DNA of 64,000 nt from Ochotona curzoniae (taxonomy: Eukaryota; Chordata; Mammalia; Lagomorpha; Ochotonidae), in assembly GCF_017591425.1 (NCBI RefSeq), contig NW_024465885.1, positions 41,411,001 to 41,475,000 of the forward strand, in the 5' to 3' direction. The notes under the pieces are model-generated. The model did not search any database. It saw nothing but the letters and a program-made list of their open reading frames with translations, and had not been told where the DNA came from. A program made the translations under genes and the position numbers. Positions 9,761 through 22,058 of the stretch are shown here, one piece after another. Within the stretch, counting starts at the first letter, position 1. Each line of letters begins with the position of its first letter.

Positions 9761-10829
9761 AAAAATTATGCTTTATTCCTTCTTTAGTCTTTTTATTCCT
9801 TTTGGTTGTTCTCCTCTGATTCAATATTCTTTCTTTCATTTTCATTTTCTTGATTCCTGTATTTATTTATGTCCATTAGGAAGTCTTTATTTCTTTTTAT
9901 TTTAATTTTTGGCATCTTATAGCTTATTCTTAATTATGAAAATGCTGAAAAAAGTCCCTAATAATTTTGTGATAGAATACCATGCATTTAATTTAATGTG
10001 CAACATATCAATTATTTTATATATGGTTCAAAACCATGACAGAGACTCTAACACATAAACCATTAATCCTGCATAGAAAGAGCAGAATTAGCTTCATTAG
10101 ATCTTCAAGTTTTAAAACAAATAAAAAAAAATCTAAATATTTATACTATCTTGTATCTCTTTACATAATTAACTTAAACTCATAGCTCTTCTGCGGTTAC
10201 TGCCCAGTATTCCTAAATTACCTTGAAATACTTGAGAGAAAACTTTAGACCAATCCAAATTAGGAAATATACCAAATATCTAGTTTTTTTAAATCGTCCA
10301 GGCCAGGGAATTCTGGTATAGCTTGAGAAGCTGTCACCAACTGGAAAAGACTAAGAAAATATATGTGAATATCAAGCTGGAATCTGAAACAGAAACAAAA
10401 GTTGTCACAAGGAGAATGGATGGTGAAATAAAGCCTGATACACAATATTGCACAAAACTGATTCTTTGGGTTTTAAAAGGCACTGTGATTATGAAATAGG
10501 CTAACACTGGGAGACAGTGAAGAGAATATGGGATTTTCTCCACTCTTTAGCAACTTTCTGTTACTTTAACATTATTTCAAAATAAGAAATTAAAAGAATT
10601 ATTTCAAAGTGAGAAGTTCCATTTCAATATGCAGTTGTAATTTTATTTTTATATGTAAATTTTAGAATACATGGTATTTTAAATATGAAATGATTCACAA
10701 TCCTTTTGTAATGGATAGTATTATGAAGACAGATGATAAAGCACTCTTCAGGTTGACAGGGCCCCATTGAAGGTTCATTCTCAATCAACCAAGGAGAAGA
10801 CGATCAAGGTTCAATAGAATTGTGATGAG
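9761..10829. other. Unannotated AT-rich sequence
   Basis: No gene, RNA or repeat recognised. Confidence 0.5.
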
Positions 10830-11170
10830 CGGGATGCGTGGCTTCACACTGGGTGTGTCAATCAGGATGTCTTTGTTACACTGGGATGCCAGGTTCACTC
10901 CCTGGCTCCAATTCCTGACTCCAGCTTCCCACTAATGCACATTCAGAGAGACAGTGATGATCACTCAAAGGCTTGTGTGCTTGTCACCGAGGTGGGAGAT
11001 TGGGATCATGATTTCTACCCCTGAAGTCACTTGTTACCTGCCTGGTAATAGTTGGCACTTGGGGAGTGAGCTAGAATTACGAAAGTCTCTCTCTCTCTTT
11101 CTCTCTCTCCTCCGCCCCTCCCTCCACCCCACCTCTATCTGACATTCCAATAATTTTTTCTTTAAAAAGG
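10830..11170 (+). mobile_element. Old C-type SINE
   Basis: Degraded head near GCGGGATGCGTGGCTTCACA, and a tail with a CTCTCTCT run and CTGACATTCCAATAATTTTT. Confidence 0.65.
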
Positions 11171-12594
11171 CTTTCTAAAATCAGCAGTACAAAAATCTTA
11201 AAATTCTAGTAAGATCATTTCCAACAATGACAAATATACCTAAATAAACAGAGTTAAAGTGATTAAAGATGACTTGGTAAAAGACAACCTCAGTGTGGTA
11301 GGGGAAGCCATTTTAAGACAATTAATGAAGGACAAAAGGCCCTGCTCTCAATGATGTTATTTGATGCAGATATTAATGTAGAAACAGCCTACAATTGTCT
11401 AAACAGCTGAAATGCTGTTGCGATTTGTGCAGCTGTGAGAAGGAGAGGGTTTCAAAATAAGTTCAGAGAAGTGGACAATTTGGTCAGGATCTCTGTACAA
11501 TACAGATGGTGTAACGTTTAAACTTGGGAAGTGTAGGGTCTTGATGAATCCTGCAAGAGTACTTTGTGATACAAGTTAGGGATCAAAAAATATGAACAGA
11601 TATACAAAGAAAGTAGGGTGTCACTGTTAGGAATTTTGGCAATGAAGCTGAGTAGAAAGATGGAGATTGTCCTGAAGTTTTGGTATAGCAAATAATACAT
11701 TATTTGACTTTCTTTTTCGCATGAACTGTGTTTTAAGAATTGAGTATATTAAAAAAAATGCCATAAAGAATGACAAATAAGAATTCCATAGGATATAGAA
11801 ATCACATTGTGATTAAGCAGAACAATCAAATTCCTCAGAAACATGAAGAGAATTCTAGAAGTAAATTATAAGACAATAAAATCTAGTTAAGCTTGTTATA
11901 GGGCCACTGCTTTCACCAAAAGGAAAACAGTAATATCACAGTTGTATTCCAAGATTATCTTATAGGTTAATTATAATTGGATTTTAAATTGACCGAATTA
12001 ATTCACTTTCACCAAAATTCATACAGTTCTCTAGGAATTCAAAGCACATTTAAAGAAGAACTAAAACTATTCCAAGCAGTTTTTATTAAAACTCAGGTTA
12101 TTATTAGATTTAATCATAAAATTGGATTGACTTATAAAATATTTTAGATATCTTCTGTGTGGCAAACTAAAACATCAAAGTCACTTTGATTCTACTATAT
12201 AATTCCAGTCTGTATTGTAAGAAGTCATAGTGACTTACAAAGCTTATAAAAAGAAATGCATGTATAGAGAAAATAAAATGGAAAGAGCATTCAGAACACA
12301 AGAAAATACAAGGATTAGTGGACTTCCCTAGACAAGGAGATGGAAACATTTTGCTTTTTCATAAAGATGGTATTTTATCTTAACTAACTGAAATGAACTG
12401 GATAATATTAAAAATCTATCTTCTTATCCTGATCACAAAAATGAGTTTAAAGTCTATATAAAATCTTGAAACTTCATTACAGCATGCACAAGCCCCAAAT
12501 TGTATTTCATAAATCTGTCTGAAAATGCAATAAAAAAATTAGAACTTGAATTATCTCTGGAAAACTGAAAAAATATCATTTTCATTACAAAATT
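11171..12594. other. Unannotated AT-rich sequence
   Basis: I see no supportable gene or repeat family here. Confidence 0.5.
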
Positions 12595-12902
12595 ACTCAT
12601 TTTTCTTGGAAAGGCAAACTTGCAGAGTGAAGGAGAGACAGAGAGAAAGATCTAAGCTTGGGTAACTCCCCAGGCAGCCCCAATGACCAGAGATGAGACA
12701 ATGCAAAGCCAGGAACCAGGAGCTTCTCCTGAGTCTCGCAGGTAGATGCAAAGTCATAAAGCTTTGGATCATCCTCTGGTGCTTTCCCAGGCCACAAGCA
12801 GGGAGAAGGATGGAAAGTGGAACAGCCAGGACAGGAATCGGTGCTCATGTGGAACATACAACTCGAGGCCTTTAGCCACTAAGCTACCATGCTAGGTCCC
12901 AA
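12595..12902 (-). mobile_element. C-type SINE
   Basis: Reversed body from TTTTTCTTGGAAAGGCAAAC to TAGCCACTAAGCTACCATGC, then TAGGTCCC; moderately diverged. Confidence 0.82.
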
Positions 12903-13538
12903 CATTGTATTTAAAAGATCAGCAAATTATACATGTATGTGCATGATGCATTTTCTGAGAGACACAAAGAAAAATACTTAATATTATAATATGAAAATAC
13001 ATTGGATTTTGTTGCTACTCATTTATATGGGTTTTCACATGATTTAAACAATGACAGTAGTGTGGCAAGGGTTATATAAGAAACTGCATGTCAAGCTAAA
13101 ACTGTATACATCAGAAATTCTGAGAATGAAACAGGTTATTAATGTGTTAACAAAAATATGCAGTGCTAAGCCATTTGTTTAGCTCATTAGAGTATGAGCC
13201 ACTCACTGTATACACAATTAAAATAGCATAATAATTATAACTACAAAAGTAGAATACATAAAATTCAAACCTCAGCTTCTTGAATATTGAGTCTCTTCTC
13301 CCATGCTCAACATCGTAGTCCCAAATATAAATTTGATTTACATATGAGAATTAAATGAAATATATCTTATTTGAATATCACAGAGTGTATAGCATCTCAG
13401 GATACCCTGTATATATATACAATCATTATACAGAGGAAAACAAAGCATAAACAAAAACAATAAAATATACAAAATTATTAAAAAAGATAATGAATGCTCA
13501 AGAACCAGGAGGAGTGAATGTTGAGAAAGCATAACAAG
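12903..13538. other. Upstream flank of KRTAP6 copy 2
   Basis: No gene. The last 60 bases (AGAACCAGGAGGAGTGAATG onward) are paralogous to the flank of copy 3 at 19708-19740. Confidence 0.5.
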
Positions 13539-13547
13539 AGACAGAGA

Positions 13548-13793
13548 GCCTTCAGACCAGGGAAGGCCTCCCCAAGAAGCTGTTAAAGTTATCAGGACAA
13601 TAAGATGCCGGACTCAATGCTGGGTATGTGCTTGCAATGAAGGGATCACAACTGAATTTGAACTGTGGTTACGCACCATGGGGGGAGGGTTGTGGGAAGA
13701 GCGGGGGAAATCCAAACACCTATAAAACTGTATCACATAATACAATGTTATTAACAATAAAAAAAAACCAAAAAACAAACAAACAAACAAAAA
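13548..13793 (+). mobile_element. 5'-truncated L1 3' end
   Basis: Contains the G-rich tract CCATGGGGGGAGGG, CCTATAAAACTGTATCACAT and an A-rich tail, matching the tails at 15350 and 28870. The 9-base repeat AGACAGAGA at 13539-13547 and 13794-13802 is the target-site duplication. The copy 3 flank lacks the insertion, so it post-dates that duplication. Confidence 0.8.
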
Positions 13794-14103
13794 AGACAGA
13801 GAACTAGACAAACAGAGAAAACAAACACAAAAATGAAATTCCTGCAATTCAGACAAAATATATAGGTAAAGAATAGAAGTATTATTTGGTTTTGTATAAT
13901 ACAATAAGGGTTATTTAGGTTAAACAATAATTTAGACATTTATAGAATTCAGAACATTTCTATATGCATCGCTCCCCACTGAAGGCCTCAATTGGAACAG
14001 AATCCAAACTCAGACAGCACACAAAATAAGCATTCATAACATATCTGAGGTTTGCTCCCATGATTGAAAACAAGCAAATTAACCAAATTACTCACAAAAT
14101 GAG

Positions 14104-14158
14104 CCAATCACAGCAGCACCTCTGCTGGGTCACACCCACAGTGAGGACCTATAAAAGG
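14104..14158 (+). promoter_or_regulatory. CCAAT and TATA boxes of KRTAP6 copy 2
   Basis: GCCAATCACAG (CCAAT at 14104-14108) and TATAAAAGG (14150-14158), 46 bases apart; the segment between is nearly invariant in copies 2-6 and 8. The 5' UTR after it is very CT/C-rich (CCTCCTCCTGCTCCTCC). Confidence 0.87.
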
Positions 14159-14246
14159 CCTCCTGCAAGCAGCATTGTGCAGACTCAAGTCACCTACACT
14201 CCTCCTCCTGCTCCTCCACCCAAGGACAACCTCAACACCCAACACC

Positions 14247-14504
14247 ATGTGTGGCTACTACGGAAACTACTATGGCGGCCGTGGCTATGGATGCTGTGGC
14301 TATGGAGGCCTGGGCTATGGCTATGGAGGCCTGGGCTATGGCTATGGAGGCCTGGGCTGTGGCTATGGCTCCTACTATGGCTGTGGCATCCGCAGACTGG
14401 GCTGTGGCTATGGCTGTGGCTATGGCTATGGCTCACGCTCCCTCTGTGGCTGTGGCTATGGCTATGGTTCTGGCTATGGCTCTGGATTTGGCTACTATTA
14501 CTGA
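14247..14504 (+). CDS. KRTAP6: KRTAP6 copy 2
   Basis: 85 residues, intact, from [11 protein letters not shown] to [11 protein letters not shown]. It carries three 7-residue units ([21 protein letters not shown]), one more than copy 1. The Arg-Arg-Leu codons use CGC AGA CTG, a silent variant shared with copies 4, 5 and 7, while the C-terminal GGA TTT is shared with copies 3, 4 and 7. The 3' UTR and the AATAAA at 14795 match copy 1. An L1 tail has landed about 450 bases upstream and another about 430 bases downstream, without touching promoter or frame. Role as for other KRTAP6 proteins: hair matrix. Confidence 0.94.
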   Translation: MCGYYGNYYGGRGYGCCGYGGLGYGYGGLGYGYGGLGCGYGSYYGCGIRRLGCGYGCGYGYGSRSLCGCGYGYGSGYGSGFGYYY

Positions 14505-14794
14505 AGACACTAATGGAGATTCCCAAACTCCACTCCTCTGACATTGACATTCATCAGTTCTGATCCCATGTTTCATCAGCTTTATACCTAGAAGAAGATG
14601 ATCCTATACTAGAAGTCTAGTATTTTCTTACATTGTCCTAAAATCTGATATCCCTGTTATTTCCATTTCCCTAATGAAGTAGGATGAGGCAAAATTTCAT
14701 GTGAACCGTTTCCACTCTCCTTTGATCATGATGATTATGTCACAGCAACTGCCTTTGATGATTTATATGTCTTGTTTTATTTGTCTTTTGACCC

Positions 14795-14800
14795 AATAAA
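14795..14800 (+). terminator. Poly(A) signal of KRTAP6 copy 2
   Basis: AATAAA in ACCCAATAAACTTCTTTAAT, 290 bases after the stop. Confidence 0.8.
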
Positions 14801-14935
14801 CTTCTTTAATCCAAATATCAACCTTTGTTTTTATTGGAATCATTTGATATCCAAGTGTCCATATTAAATTATATTTTCAGTTTTTTAGGAATTGTTCCAA
14901 CTGCTTCTTTAAAAACAATATTGAATTTACTTTTT

Positions 14936-15450
14936 AAAAAATAACAATGAGCGAATCCCAAAAGATTAGATACCACATGTTTGCCTTGATTTAACCTGTA
15001 ATTTTTTGTTTGGTTGTTTGTTATTTTTTGAACCTGTCATTGATACTGTCTCAACCCAGATGTATCGAAGAATGGAACTTGCATTATTTTCAACATATTG
15101 TTTACCCAATACTATGTCAATTAATTCCATAATGTTGTATATTGATACTGAGGCCTTGTTGGGGCTTTTAACTGACCGGATCTTTACTCTGTTAGACCTA
15201 TCTTCAGACCATAGAAGGTCTCCCCAAGAGGCCACTGAACTTATCTGGACAATAAGACGCTGAACTTTATGCTACACATGTGTTTGCAAGCAATGAATCT
15301 CAACTGAACTTGAACTATGGTTATGCAACAAGGTGGAGGAATCCACCATGGGGGGAGGGGTATGGGAGGGGTGGGGGGAATCCCCAGCGCCTATAAAACT
15401 GTACTACATAATACATAATACAATGTAAGCAACAATAATAAAAAAAAATA
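14936..15450 (+). mobile_element. L1 3' end with G-rich tract
   Basis: Runs from CCCAAAAGATTAGATACCAC, a motif I associate with L1 3' ends, to CCACCATGGGGGGAGGGGTA, CCTATAAAACTGTACTACAT and a tail AATAATAAAAAAAAATAAC. AAAAAATAACA on both sides may be the target-site duplication. It carries no coding capacity. Confidence 0.75.
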
Positions 15451-16061
15451 ACATCTTTACAATGTCCAACTTTGACTATCTAAGGATCATATTACAGTTT
15501 TATAAATTGTTTCCTTTTCCACTCATGACAAAAAATTATGTTTTCTGAGTAATTCTCATTATGGCATTTAGTTTACCTACAAATTAAATTACATATTGCA
15601 TGGATAATGATATATAACAGAAAAACCAAAGATATCCAAAAATGTGATATTCATGAAATGTCTTAAACAAATTAAATTTTGATATATTGTATAACTTGCA
15701 CAAAATATACCAACTGCCTCTGTAGGGTGATATTTGTTTTAATTACTTAGGCATCAACATCTTTACCAAGTTCCAAAATAAATTTCCTGATAACGATATA
15801 ATTTTGATAAATTTTACTTTTCTTTTGTACTGATAACAAAGTAAGATTAAGCAATACTTACAAATTAGGTTAAATATAATGTGGTGCATAATGCACAGCA
15901 AAGAAACAAAAAAAATAATTTTTGTTTTCATTGCACCTTTTAAAATGGTTTAAAATTTGGCATCCCTTTTTGAAATATTTGTTTAAAATGATTGGTGGAA
16001 AAACTATTTATGTTTTGTAATCTGTCATCTAATTAGATTATTAATAGATTATAAAGTAGTT
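15451..16061. other. Downstream flank of KRTAP6 copy 2
   Basis: Similar, reversed, to 40760-41220 and 50400-50930 (shared segments around AACTTGGTAAAGATGTT), so it belongs to the duplicated KRTAP6 unit. No gene. Confidence 0.55.
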
Positions 16062-17724
16062 GTTGAAGGCAAAATGACACGATGAATGTAGAAGGATTAG
16101 TGAAGAAGAGCAGAGAGCGCCACCAGTCCAGCTGCCAATAGACATCAGTGGATCCGTGGACACAGGGAAGCAACAAAGATGGTGGAGAGACCCTCCAACA
16201 TGTGGATAACTCAACAGTGAGCAGAGCCTAATCCACAAACAGGCAGGAACTGGAAAGAAAACTTGGAGCAAAGAGTTGAATGAAGACATGAATTGGCAAT
16301 TCCTACCAATTGCTTCAATCTGAAACTAATGTGTGTCCTGGTTGCCCATTGACCCAGCTGCTAGCAGGATGCAGCAAAAATTGAGGAAAAAAGTCCATGT
16401 GCCACATGCAATGAGTCTGAAAAAGAGCACTGGTGTCGCTCACAGTCCCGCAATCCATGTTGAAAACAGCTGGTGTCTCCCTGGTAATATGTGCCACTGA
16501 AACACTGAGTGGAAGAGAGGCTGAGCAGACCATAGTGGGGCCACAACGTGGGATCACAGAGTGTGGACAAAGCAGACCTCTATATTGGCTGCTGAAACAG
16601 TGTCATGGGTACACTATGGTAGCTCAAGAATGAACTTGCAGGGAAAAGTGGCACAAGTACTACAACAGAGAACCAGGTGCTGAATGGGACCAGTTAAGTT
16701 GTTGTGCAGATTTATGGACATCACGGAATCACAGAGCAAAGGTAAAGTTGGCCTAAGGAGAAGAACAGGCTAAGCTGAATCATGATGGACAAGGGCAACA
16801 GGAGAGCCTCAGGCACCATGAATGAGTTACTAGCTCCTCTCCTTTACATTATCAAAAGACTATTTCAATGTCAGAATTACTTGATGAACACATAGAGGGT
16901 TTGCCAGGTACAAAATTTTATTTTAAAAAGTCATGATAAATCTCTTTAAAACCAATGATGAGCAGATACAGAAGATGAAGGAATTTAAGGAATATGCTAC
17001 ACAGGAAATGGCTCTTTTAAAGCAAAAAAAAAAAAAAAATTCTTCTTCAGATCCAGAAGATATCACATGTAAAAATGTCCAATCAGAAATGTCAAAAAGG
17101 AACCATCAAACCTTCTCGAGGATTGATCACATGACCGGCCACAACATAAACCTCAGCAAACTTCAGGAAATTTAAACCATGCAATGCATCTTCTCAAATC
17201 ATCATGGAGAGGAAACAGACAAGTATATCAAAATACACTTGAAGACATGCAAATACTTGGAGAATGAGCAATATGCTGCTAAACGTATATCAGAAGAAAT
17301 CATAAATTTGTTTGAAACAAATGAAGGCATCAACCAACATAGCAAAATTTGTGGGACACAACTAAAGCAGTGCCAAGAGGAAAGTTCATAGCAGCGAGTG
17401 CCCATGTGAGGAAACTAGAAAAGGAAGCAGGTGAATGAGCTTACTGCACACTGAGCGAGACAGAACAAAAGAAGGAAACCCATCTCAAGATTAGTAGAAA
17501 AGAAGAAATAATCAAATCAATGCAGGAGATTGGCCAAATAGGGGAGAACATAATATGTAAGATGAATGAATAAAAGCACTTGCTCCTCGAAAAAGCCATC
17601 AAAGTAGGTCAATCAATAGCCCACCGTATCATAGCAAGAGGGAGAAGAAACACAGCAATGAAAAGAGATGAGAAAAGAAATAAAACAACAGATATTTTAG
17701 GCACACAGAATAATCATGAACTAT
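16062..17724 (+). mobile_element. L1, 5' region to start of ORF2, degraded
   Basis: Starts with the same 5' UTR as the reversed elements at 40095-40760 and 49760-50400. An ORF1-like piece (KEFKEYATQEMALLKQK) and an ORF2-like piece (ending GTQLKQCQEESS, with the shadow frame AVPRGKFIAASAHVRKLEKE) follow. Stops and frameshifts are frequent, and a run of 15 A falls inside the ORF1-like part. It is dead. Confidence 0.72.
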
Positions 17725-18335
17725 TGAAAGAGAAAAGAAAAATTTAGAATAGAGAAGTTTAACTTGCTTCTTTGCCTTCTGTACTTGGCTTCTCTTGCTT
17801 GCTGAGAATAGCTGAATAGGACTTCTCTTGGTAAATGATTAAGTTCAATTGGGACTTAGGATACAACAACGGCCCTGAGATAGGCATCTCAGGAGAAAAT
17901 AGGTAAAATTGTGAGGAGACAGAAAGTCCCTGACTTCTTGGAGGAGGCTCCAAAGGCCTGAGAAAAGTAAACTCGGTCTGAGAAAAGCAAACTCAAGGTA
18001 AAATTGTGACAAGGAACTGAAAGAAACAGCAGACTTATGATGTACTGGTCAGAAAAAAGCCCCTAGGTTTATGATCTTAGCCTTCACTCCTTTGTACAAG
18101 TAATTTTAAAATGCTGTGTGAGTGATTTTGGCCTATAAAAAGAAGGTTGTGTAATGACTTAGGGCTGGTGGTGTGTCTGCCCTCCTGCGTGAGGAGCTAG
18201 CCCCAGCCCCAGCGCGCTGGTACCCGAACAAAACCTCATGCTTTTGCATCAAGCCTCATCTTCACTGATCATTGGGGAGACTCACTTTCTCGAGAGTCAG
18301 TAAGGCTGTCCTCACTTCGGGGTGCATTACAAAAG
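17725..18335 (+). mobile_element. Solo LTR, gammaretrovirus-like (ERV1 type)
   Basis: LTR logic is visible: GCCTATAAAAAGAAGG as TATA box near 18135, a GC-rich stretch, ACAAAACCTCATGCTTTTGC in the place of the polyadenylation region, CTTTCTCGAGAGTCAG and an end near GGGGTGCATTACA. The 5' end (TGAAAGAGAAAAG) is less sure. It interrupts the L1 at 16062-19230 and no viral coding sequence remains. Confidence 0.65.
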
Positions 18336-19205
18336 CATCTATATAGCAGTAATCAGATGACTTAGAAAAAAGGGGTATTGTTTTGGACACATACATTTTA
18401 GTGAAACTGGATGCTGGAATAGCTAAAACCCCATAGACCTAAACCAGAATGTAGATAAATTGAAACAGCAATTAAATCACTCCTAACAAAGGAAAGACCA
18501 GAAACACATGGTTTTGCTGCTATCAAACATTTTAAGAAAAGTACCCCAATTCTTCACCAGCTATTCAAACCAATAGAAAGGGGAGGATGCTTCCTAAACT
18601 CTAAGAAGCCAACTGAACTTGATACTAAAACTAAATAGGGACGGAACAGTGAAAGAGAACCATAGATCAAAGTCCACAATGAACATGGGTGCCTAAATAT
18701 TAAAAAAAAAAAAATACTAGCCAATAGAACCCAACACTATAAGAAACAGATAATTTACCCGGACCACAGATTTTTCATTTGTAAGCAGTGATGACTTAAA
18801 ATATATAAATCAATAAATTTGATATACCACATAAACACTAAAGAACCAAAATCATAATCATCTTAAAAGATGTAGATAATTCATTTGATAAAAGCCAACA
18901 TGAATCCATGTTAAAAATCCTCAATGAGAAAGGCATAGAATGAACATTATACAAAACAATTCATGCAATATAGGAAAAACCCATTGCTAGCAAAAACTAC
19001 TCAGGGAAAGACTGAAAGCATTCCCAACATTATAGGGAGTTAGCCAAGAATATCCACCTTCACCACTACTACTCAACATAGTATTGAAATTCCTGATTAA
19101 AGCTATTGCATAAGAAAAATATATTATGATAATTCAAAGTGGATTTGCCAAGGTAGCATGGTAAAAAGTCAATGAGCACAAATTGTTGATTTTACTGTAC
19201 ACACA
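18336..19205 (+). mobile_element. L1 ORF2 reverse transcriptase region, degraded
   Basis: A broken frame aligns in order to the L1 reverse transcriptase domain: FFTSYSNQ...LKAFPT...YPPSPLLLNIVL, the last replacing the usual CPLSPLLFNIVLE. It continues the L1 interrupted by the LTR. The YADD-type active site region is not intact. Confidence 0.75.
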
Positions 19206-20035
19206 ACTCCATGCATTTTCCACTAGAATTACAAAAATATCTTTTTCATCCTAGGAAACCTAACATGGAATGTGTGGCATCTTATCTTATAATTGGTTGC
19301 TCTGACTTAATAGTCCCAGGTGATCGAGAACAGTGCCAATAAACAAAATCAGCATTCTTTGCAAGATATTTTTAAGTTGTAATCTTAAACATTAGGGATT
19401 TTTTTCTACTTTATATTTTCTTCTTCAAGAATTAAAAATTATGCCTAATTTCTACTTGCAGTATTATCATTCAAACTGCATTTTTTTTCCTGAGTGATCA
19501 TTCTGTTTTTCATTTTCATTCTCTTGATCCCTGATACATTTAACATCCATTAGTAAGTCTTATTTCAATTTTTTGCCCTTTATTTGAATATTACACAACA
19601 TATGACATGATCCTATACTGATATAAAATGAATAGACATAGGAAAAAATCACAGAAATAAAACAAATTCCTGAGAAGAGAATCAATTTCAATCAGGCAAA
19701 ATGTTTAAGAACCAAGGAGGAGTGAATGTTGAAAAAGCATCAACCAAAACAGCAAGCAAGAAGAAAATAAATTCCTCTAAGAACAAATATACTTGTAATG
19801 AATAAAAGCATTGCTTTGTTTTATAAAATAGAGTTTGGGATATTTAGTTCAAAGTCTAATTTAATGAAGAATTATAGGATTCAGAACGTTTCTATATACA
19901 ACACTTTCTACTGAAGGCCTTAATTGGGGATGAGTCCAAACTCAGACAGCACACAAAATAAGCATTCATAACATATCTGAGGTTTGCTCCCATGATTGAA
20001 AACAAGCAAATTAACCAAATTACTCACAAAATGAG
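19206..20035 (+). repeat. Block A copy and proximal flank of KRTAP6 copy 3
   Basis: 19210-19450 matches block A; 19600-19760 matches, reversed, the flank of copy 6 (around GACATGATCCTATACTGATA); 19860-20030 is paralogous to the proximal flank of copy 2. No gene. Confidence 0.65.
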
Positions 20036-20090
20036 CCAATCACAACAGCACCTCTGCTGGGTCACACCCACAGTGAGGACCTATAAAAGG
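20036..20090 (+). promoter_or_regulatory. CCAAT and TATA boxes of KRTAP6 copy 3
   Basis: CCAAT at 20036-20040 and TATAAAAGG at 20082-20090, same spacing as copy 2. Confidence 0.87.
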
Positions 20091-20178
20091 CCTCCTGCAA
20101 GCGGCATTGTGCAGACTCAAGTCACCTACACTCCTCCTCCTGCTCCTCCACCCAAGGACAACCTCAACACCCAACACC

Positions 20179-20436
20179 ATGTGTGGCTACTACGGAAACT
20201 ACTATGGCGGCCGTGGCTATGGATGCTGTGGCTATGGAGGCCTGGGCTATGGCTATGGAGGCCTGGGCTGTGGCTATGGAGGCCTGGGCTGTGGCTATGG
20301 CTCCTACTATGGCTGTGGCATCCGCAGGCTGGGCTGTGGCTATGGCTGTGGCTATGGCTATGGCTCACGCTCCCTCTGTGGCTGTGGCTATGGCTATGGT
20401 TCTGGCTATGGCTCTGGATTTGGCTACTATTACTAA
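20179..20436 (+). CDS. KRTAP6: KRTAP6 copy 3
   Basis: 85 residues, intact. The unit block reads [21 protein letters not shown], so one unit has Cys where copies 2 and 6 have Tyr; copy 4 has the same order. It ends in TAA instead of the TGA used by the other copies, and within a few bases of the stop the 3' UTR becomes unrelated to those of copies 1, 2, 5, 6 and 7. Its AATAAA is at 20702. Its promoter and 5' UTR are still nearly identical to copy 2. Last + strand copy before the array switches strand. Confidence 0.93.
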   Translation: MCGYYGNYYGGRGYGCCGYGGLGYGYGGLGCGYGGLGCGYGSYYGCGIRRLGCGYGCGYGYGSRSLCGCGYGYGSGYGSGFGYYY

Positions 20437-20701
20437 GGACACACTGGCAAATTCATTTCCTTCAAGACTGATGTGAATCATTGCCACCCATTAGATTAAG
20501 ATAATTATTGCAACAAAGATTTCTGATGAGATTTTTAAGGACCTTCAAACGTCTGGACTCTTGGATTTAGCACTCTTAACTATTCCCATGTTTGCCATAT
20601 ACAAAATTAGATGTAATGTTCACCCTATGAATCCATTTTACTTCTTTTACTATGGGAAAGCTTCCATTTCTTAACATTCATTTTTATTTATTACAATGTT
20701 C

Positions 20702-20707
20702 AATAAA
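20702..20707 (+). terminator. Poly(A) signal of KRTAP6 copy 3
   Basis: AATAAA in TTCAATAAAGTTGGC, 266 bases after the stop. Confidence 0.75.
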
Positions 20708-21740
20708 GTTGGCTAATGTGGCACAAAAAATTTGTTTGACTTTTTTGTTACATGTATTACAGTTCTGCAATATGCTTATATAAAAGTGTGCAATTGTGTA
20801 TTTGTCTATGTGTGTGTTAATATGTATGTGTATATAGACATACATATATAATACATATATACATATATATGGTATTTCTACTTCATTTCACATACTAGTT
20901 TAAAGAAAAACATTAACTTTTTGCAAATTCCCTCCTTTGTCAAACAGAGTTATCTTAGCTCCATAGCTAAGCTTTTTATATGAGTAAGTTATACAGCATT
21001 AATTTGTTGTTTTGTACATGGGAAATATTTTATATATTGTTTTCCTCTGCTAATTATTATATACAAGTCACATATCTCTATAAATTTATTTAAACCTTTA
21101 TGTTAAAATTATACAGAGAAGACAATTATCCTAGTGTATTGTAATTTTTTTAAAAAATTGTTTGTTGTGGTACACAACTTTCACTAAGGATTTGGCATCC
21201 TTCTCCCTCCACTCATTCACTTTGTTATCCATTTTTTGTGAAACCCTCCCAATACTCGTAAGCCTGGGTAAGGGATGGCTACTCAAAAAAGAAAAAAGAA
21301 AAGAAAGAAAACTTTTGCTTTTGTTGAATGTGGATGTGGAGTGTGGGGGTTCCCCCAAAACCACTGTCTTTTGTAGAACTCATAGACTCAATATTATTGA
21401 GGTCATGGCTTAGATTTCTTACAGTGTAGAAGCATAACTGCATCGTAAGTGGACAACATAAAACATCTTCTTGTAACACATTGTCTTCCAGTACAATGCT
21501 CCTGCACTCTCCAATAGAAACTTCACTTTTCCTGGCATTTAAAGCAGTGGAAGATTCTAGTATAATGGATACGATCATTTCTTTTAATTATATGAGTTTC
21601 TGTGCCAGTTGTTTTGAAGTTTTAATGAAACATTAATCCACAATGGATGATTTTACAGTTTCTCGTTGAAATCATTGCTTTCCTTTTTGAAATGCTGTTC
21701 TTTATCCCTATAAGTTTTTGATGGAGAACTAGCTCCCCTA
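20708..21740. other. Unannotated sequence at the array centre
   Basis: Contains a degenerate TATG/TATA microsatellite at about 20815-20875. Otherwise no gene or repeat recognised. Confidence 0.5.
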
Positions 21741-21981
21741 GGATTGGCATGGTAGATCAGTGGACTAAGTCGCTGTATACAATACCTGTCTGGCATGATG
21801 AAGCTTTCCATCCCAGTGTCTGTGCCTTGGGTTCAGCTCCCTGCTGTGCCCCCATAACAGGGGATCCATGCCACACCGAGGGACACCCAGCTAGAGTTCC
21901 TGGCTACTCCATTTTAACCTGGCCAAGTGCTGGTTATTGTGCTATCTGGAAGTGAATCGCCAGAAAACTCCTGACCCTGTG

Positions 21982-22013
<32 letters not shown>

Positions 22014-22058
22014 CTTATTTTTGTGTCATTCCTTTATAAAACAAATAAATATCTTAAA
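21741..22058 (+). mobile_element. Old C-type SINE
   Basis: Body traces (GGCATGGTAGATCAGTGGAC, GGTTCAGCTCCCTGC), a long CTCTCTTT run and a tail ACAAATAAATATCTTAAAAA. Confidence 0.7.

Noticed and set aside
14175..14246. In-frame 24-residue N-terminal extension with a run of six Leu that looks like a signal peptide
   Set aside because: Its first codon is TTG, not ATG, in every copy that keeps it; copy 1 differs further. The run of Leu comes from CTCCTCCTCCTGCTCCTCC in the 5' UTR. KRTAPs are intracellular and the ATG of MCGYY has a good context.
14060..14563. Long overlapping frames over every KRTAP6 copy rich in Leu-Trp ([11 protein letters not shown]) or, on the other strand, His-Ser (SHSHSHSP)
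   Set aside because: They are frame-shifted or reverse readings of the GGC TAT GGC TGT periodicity. The longest start upstream of the TATA box, so they could not be in the transcript, and none resembles a known protein.
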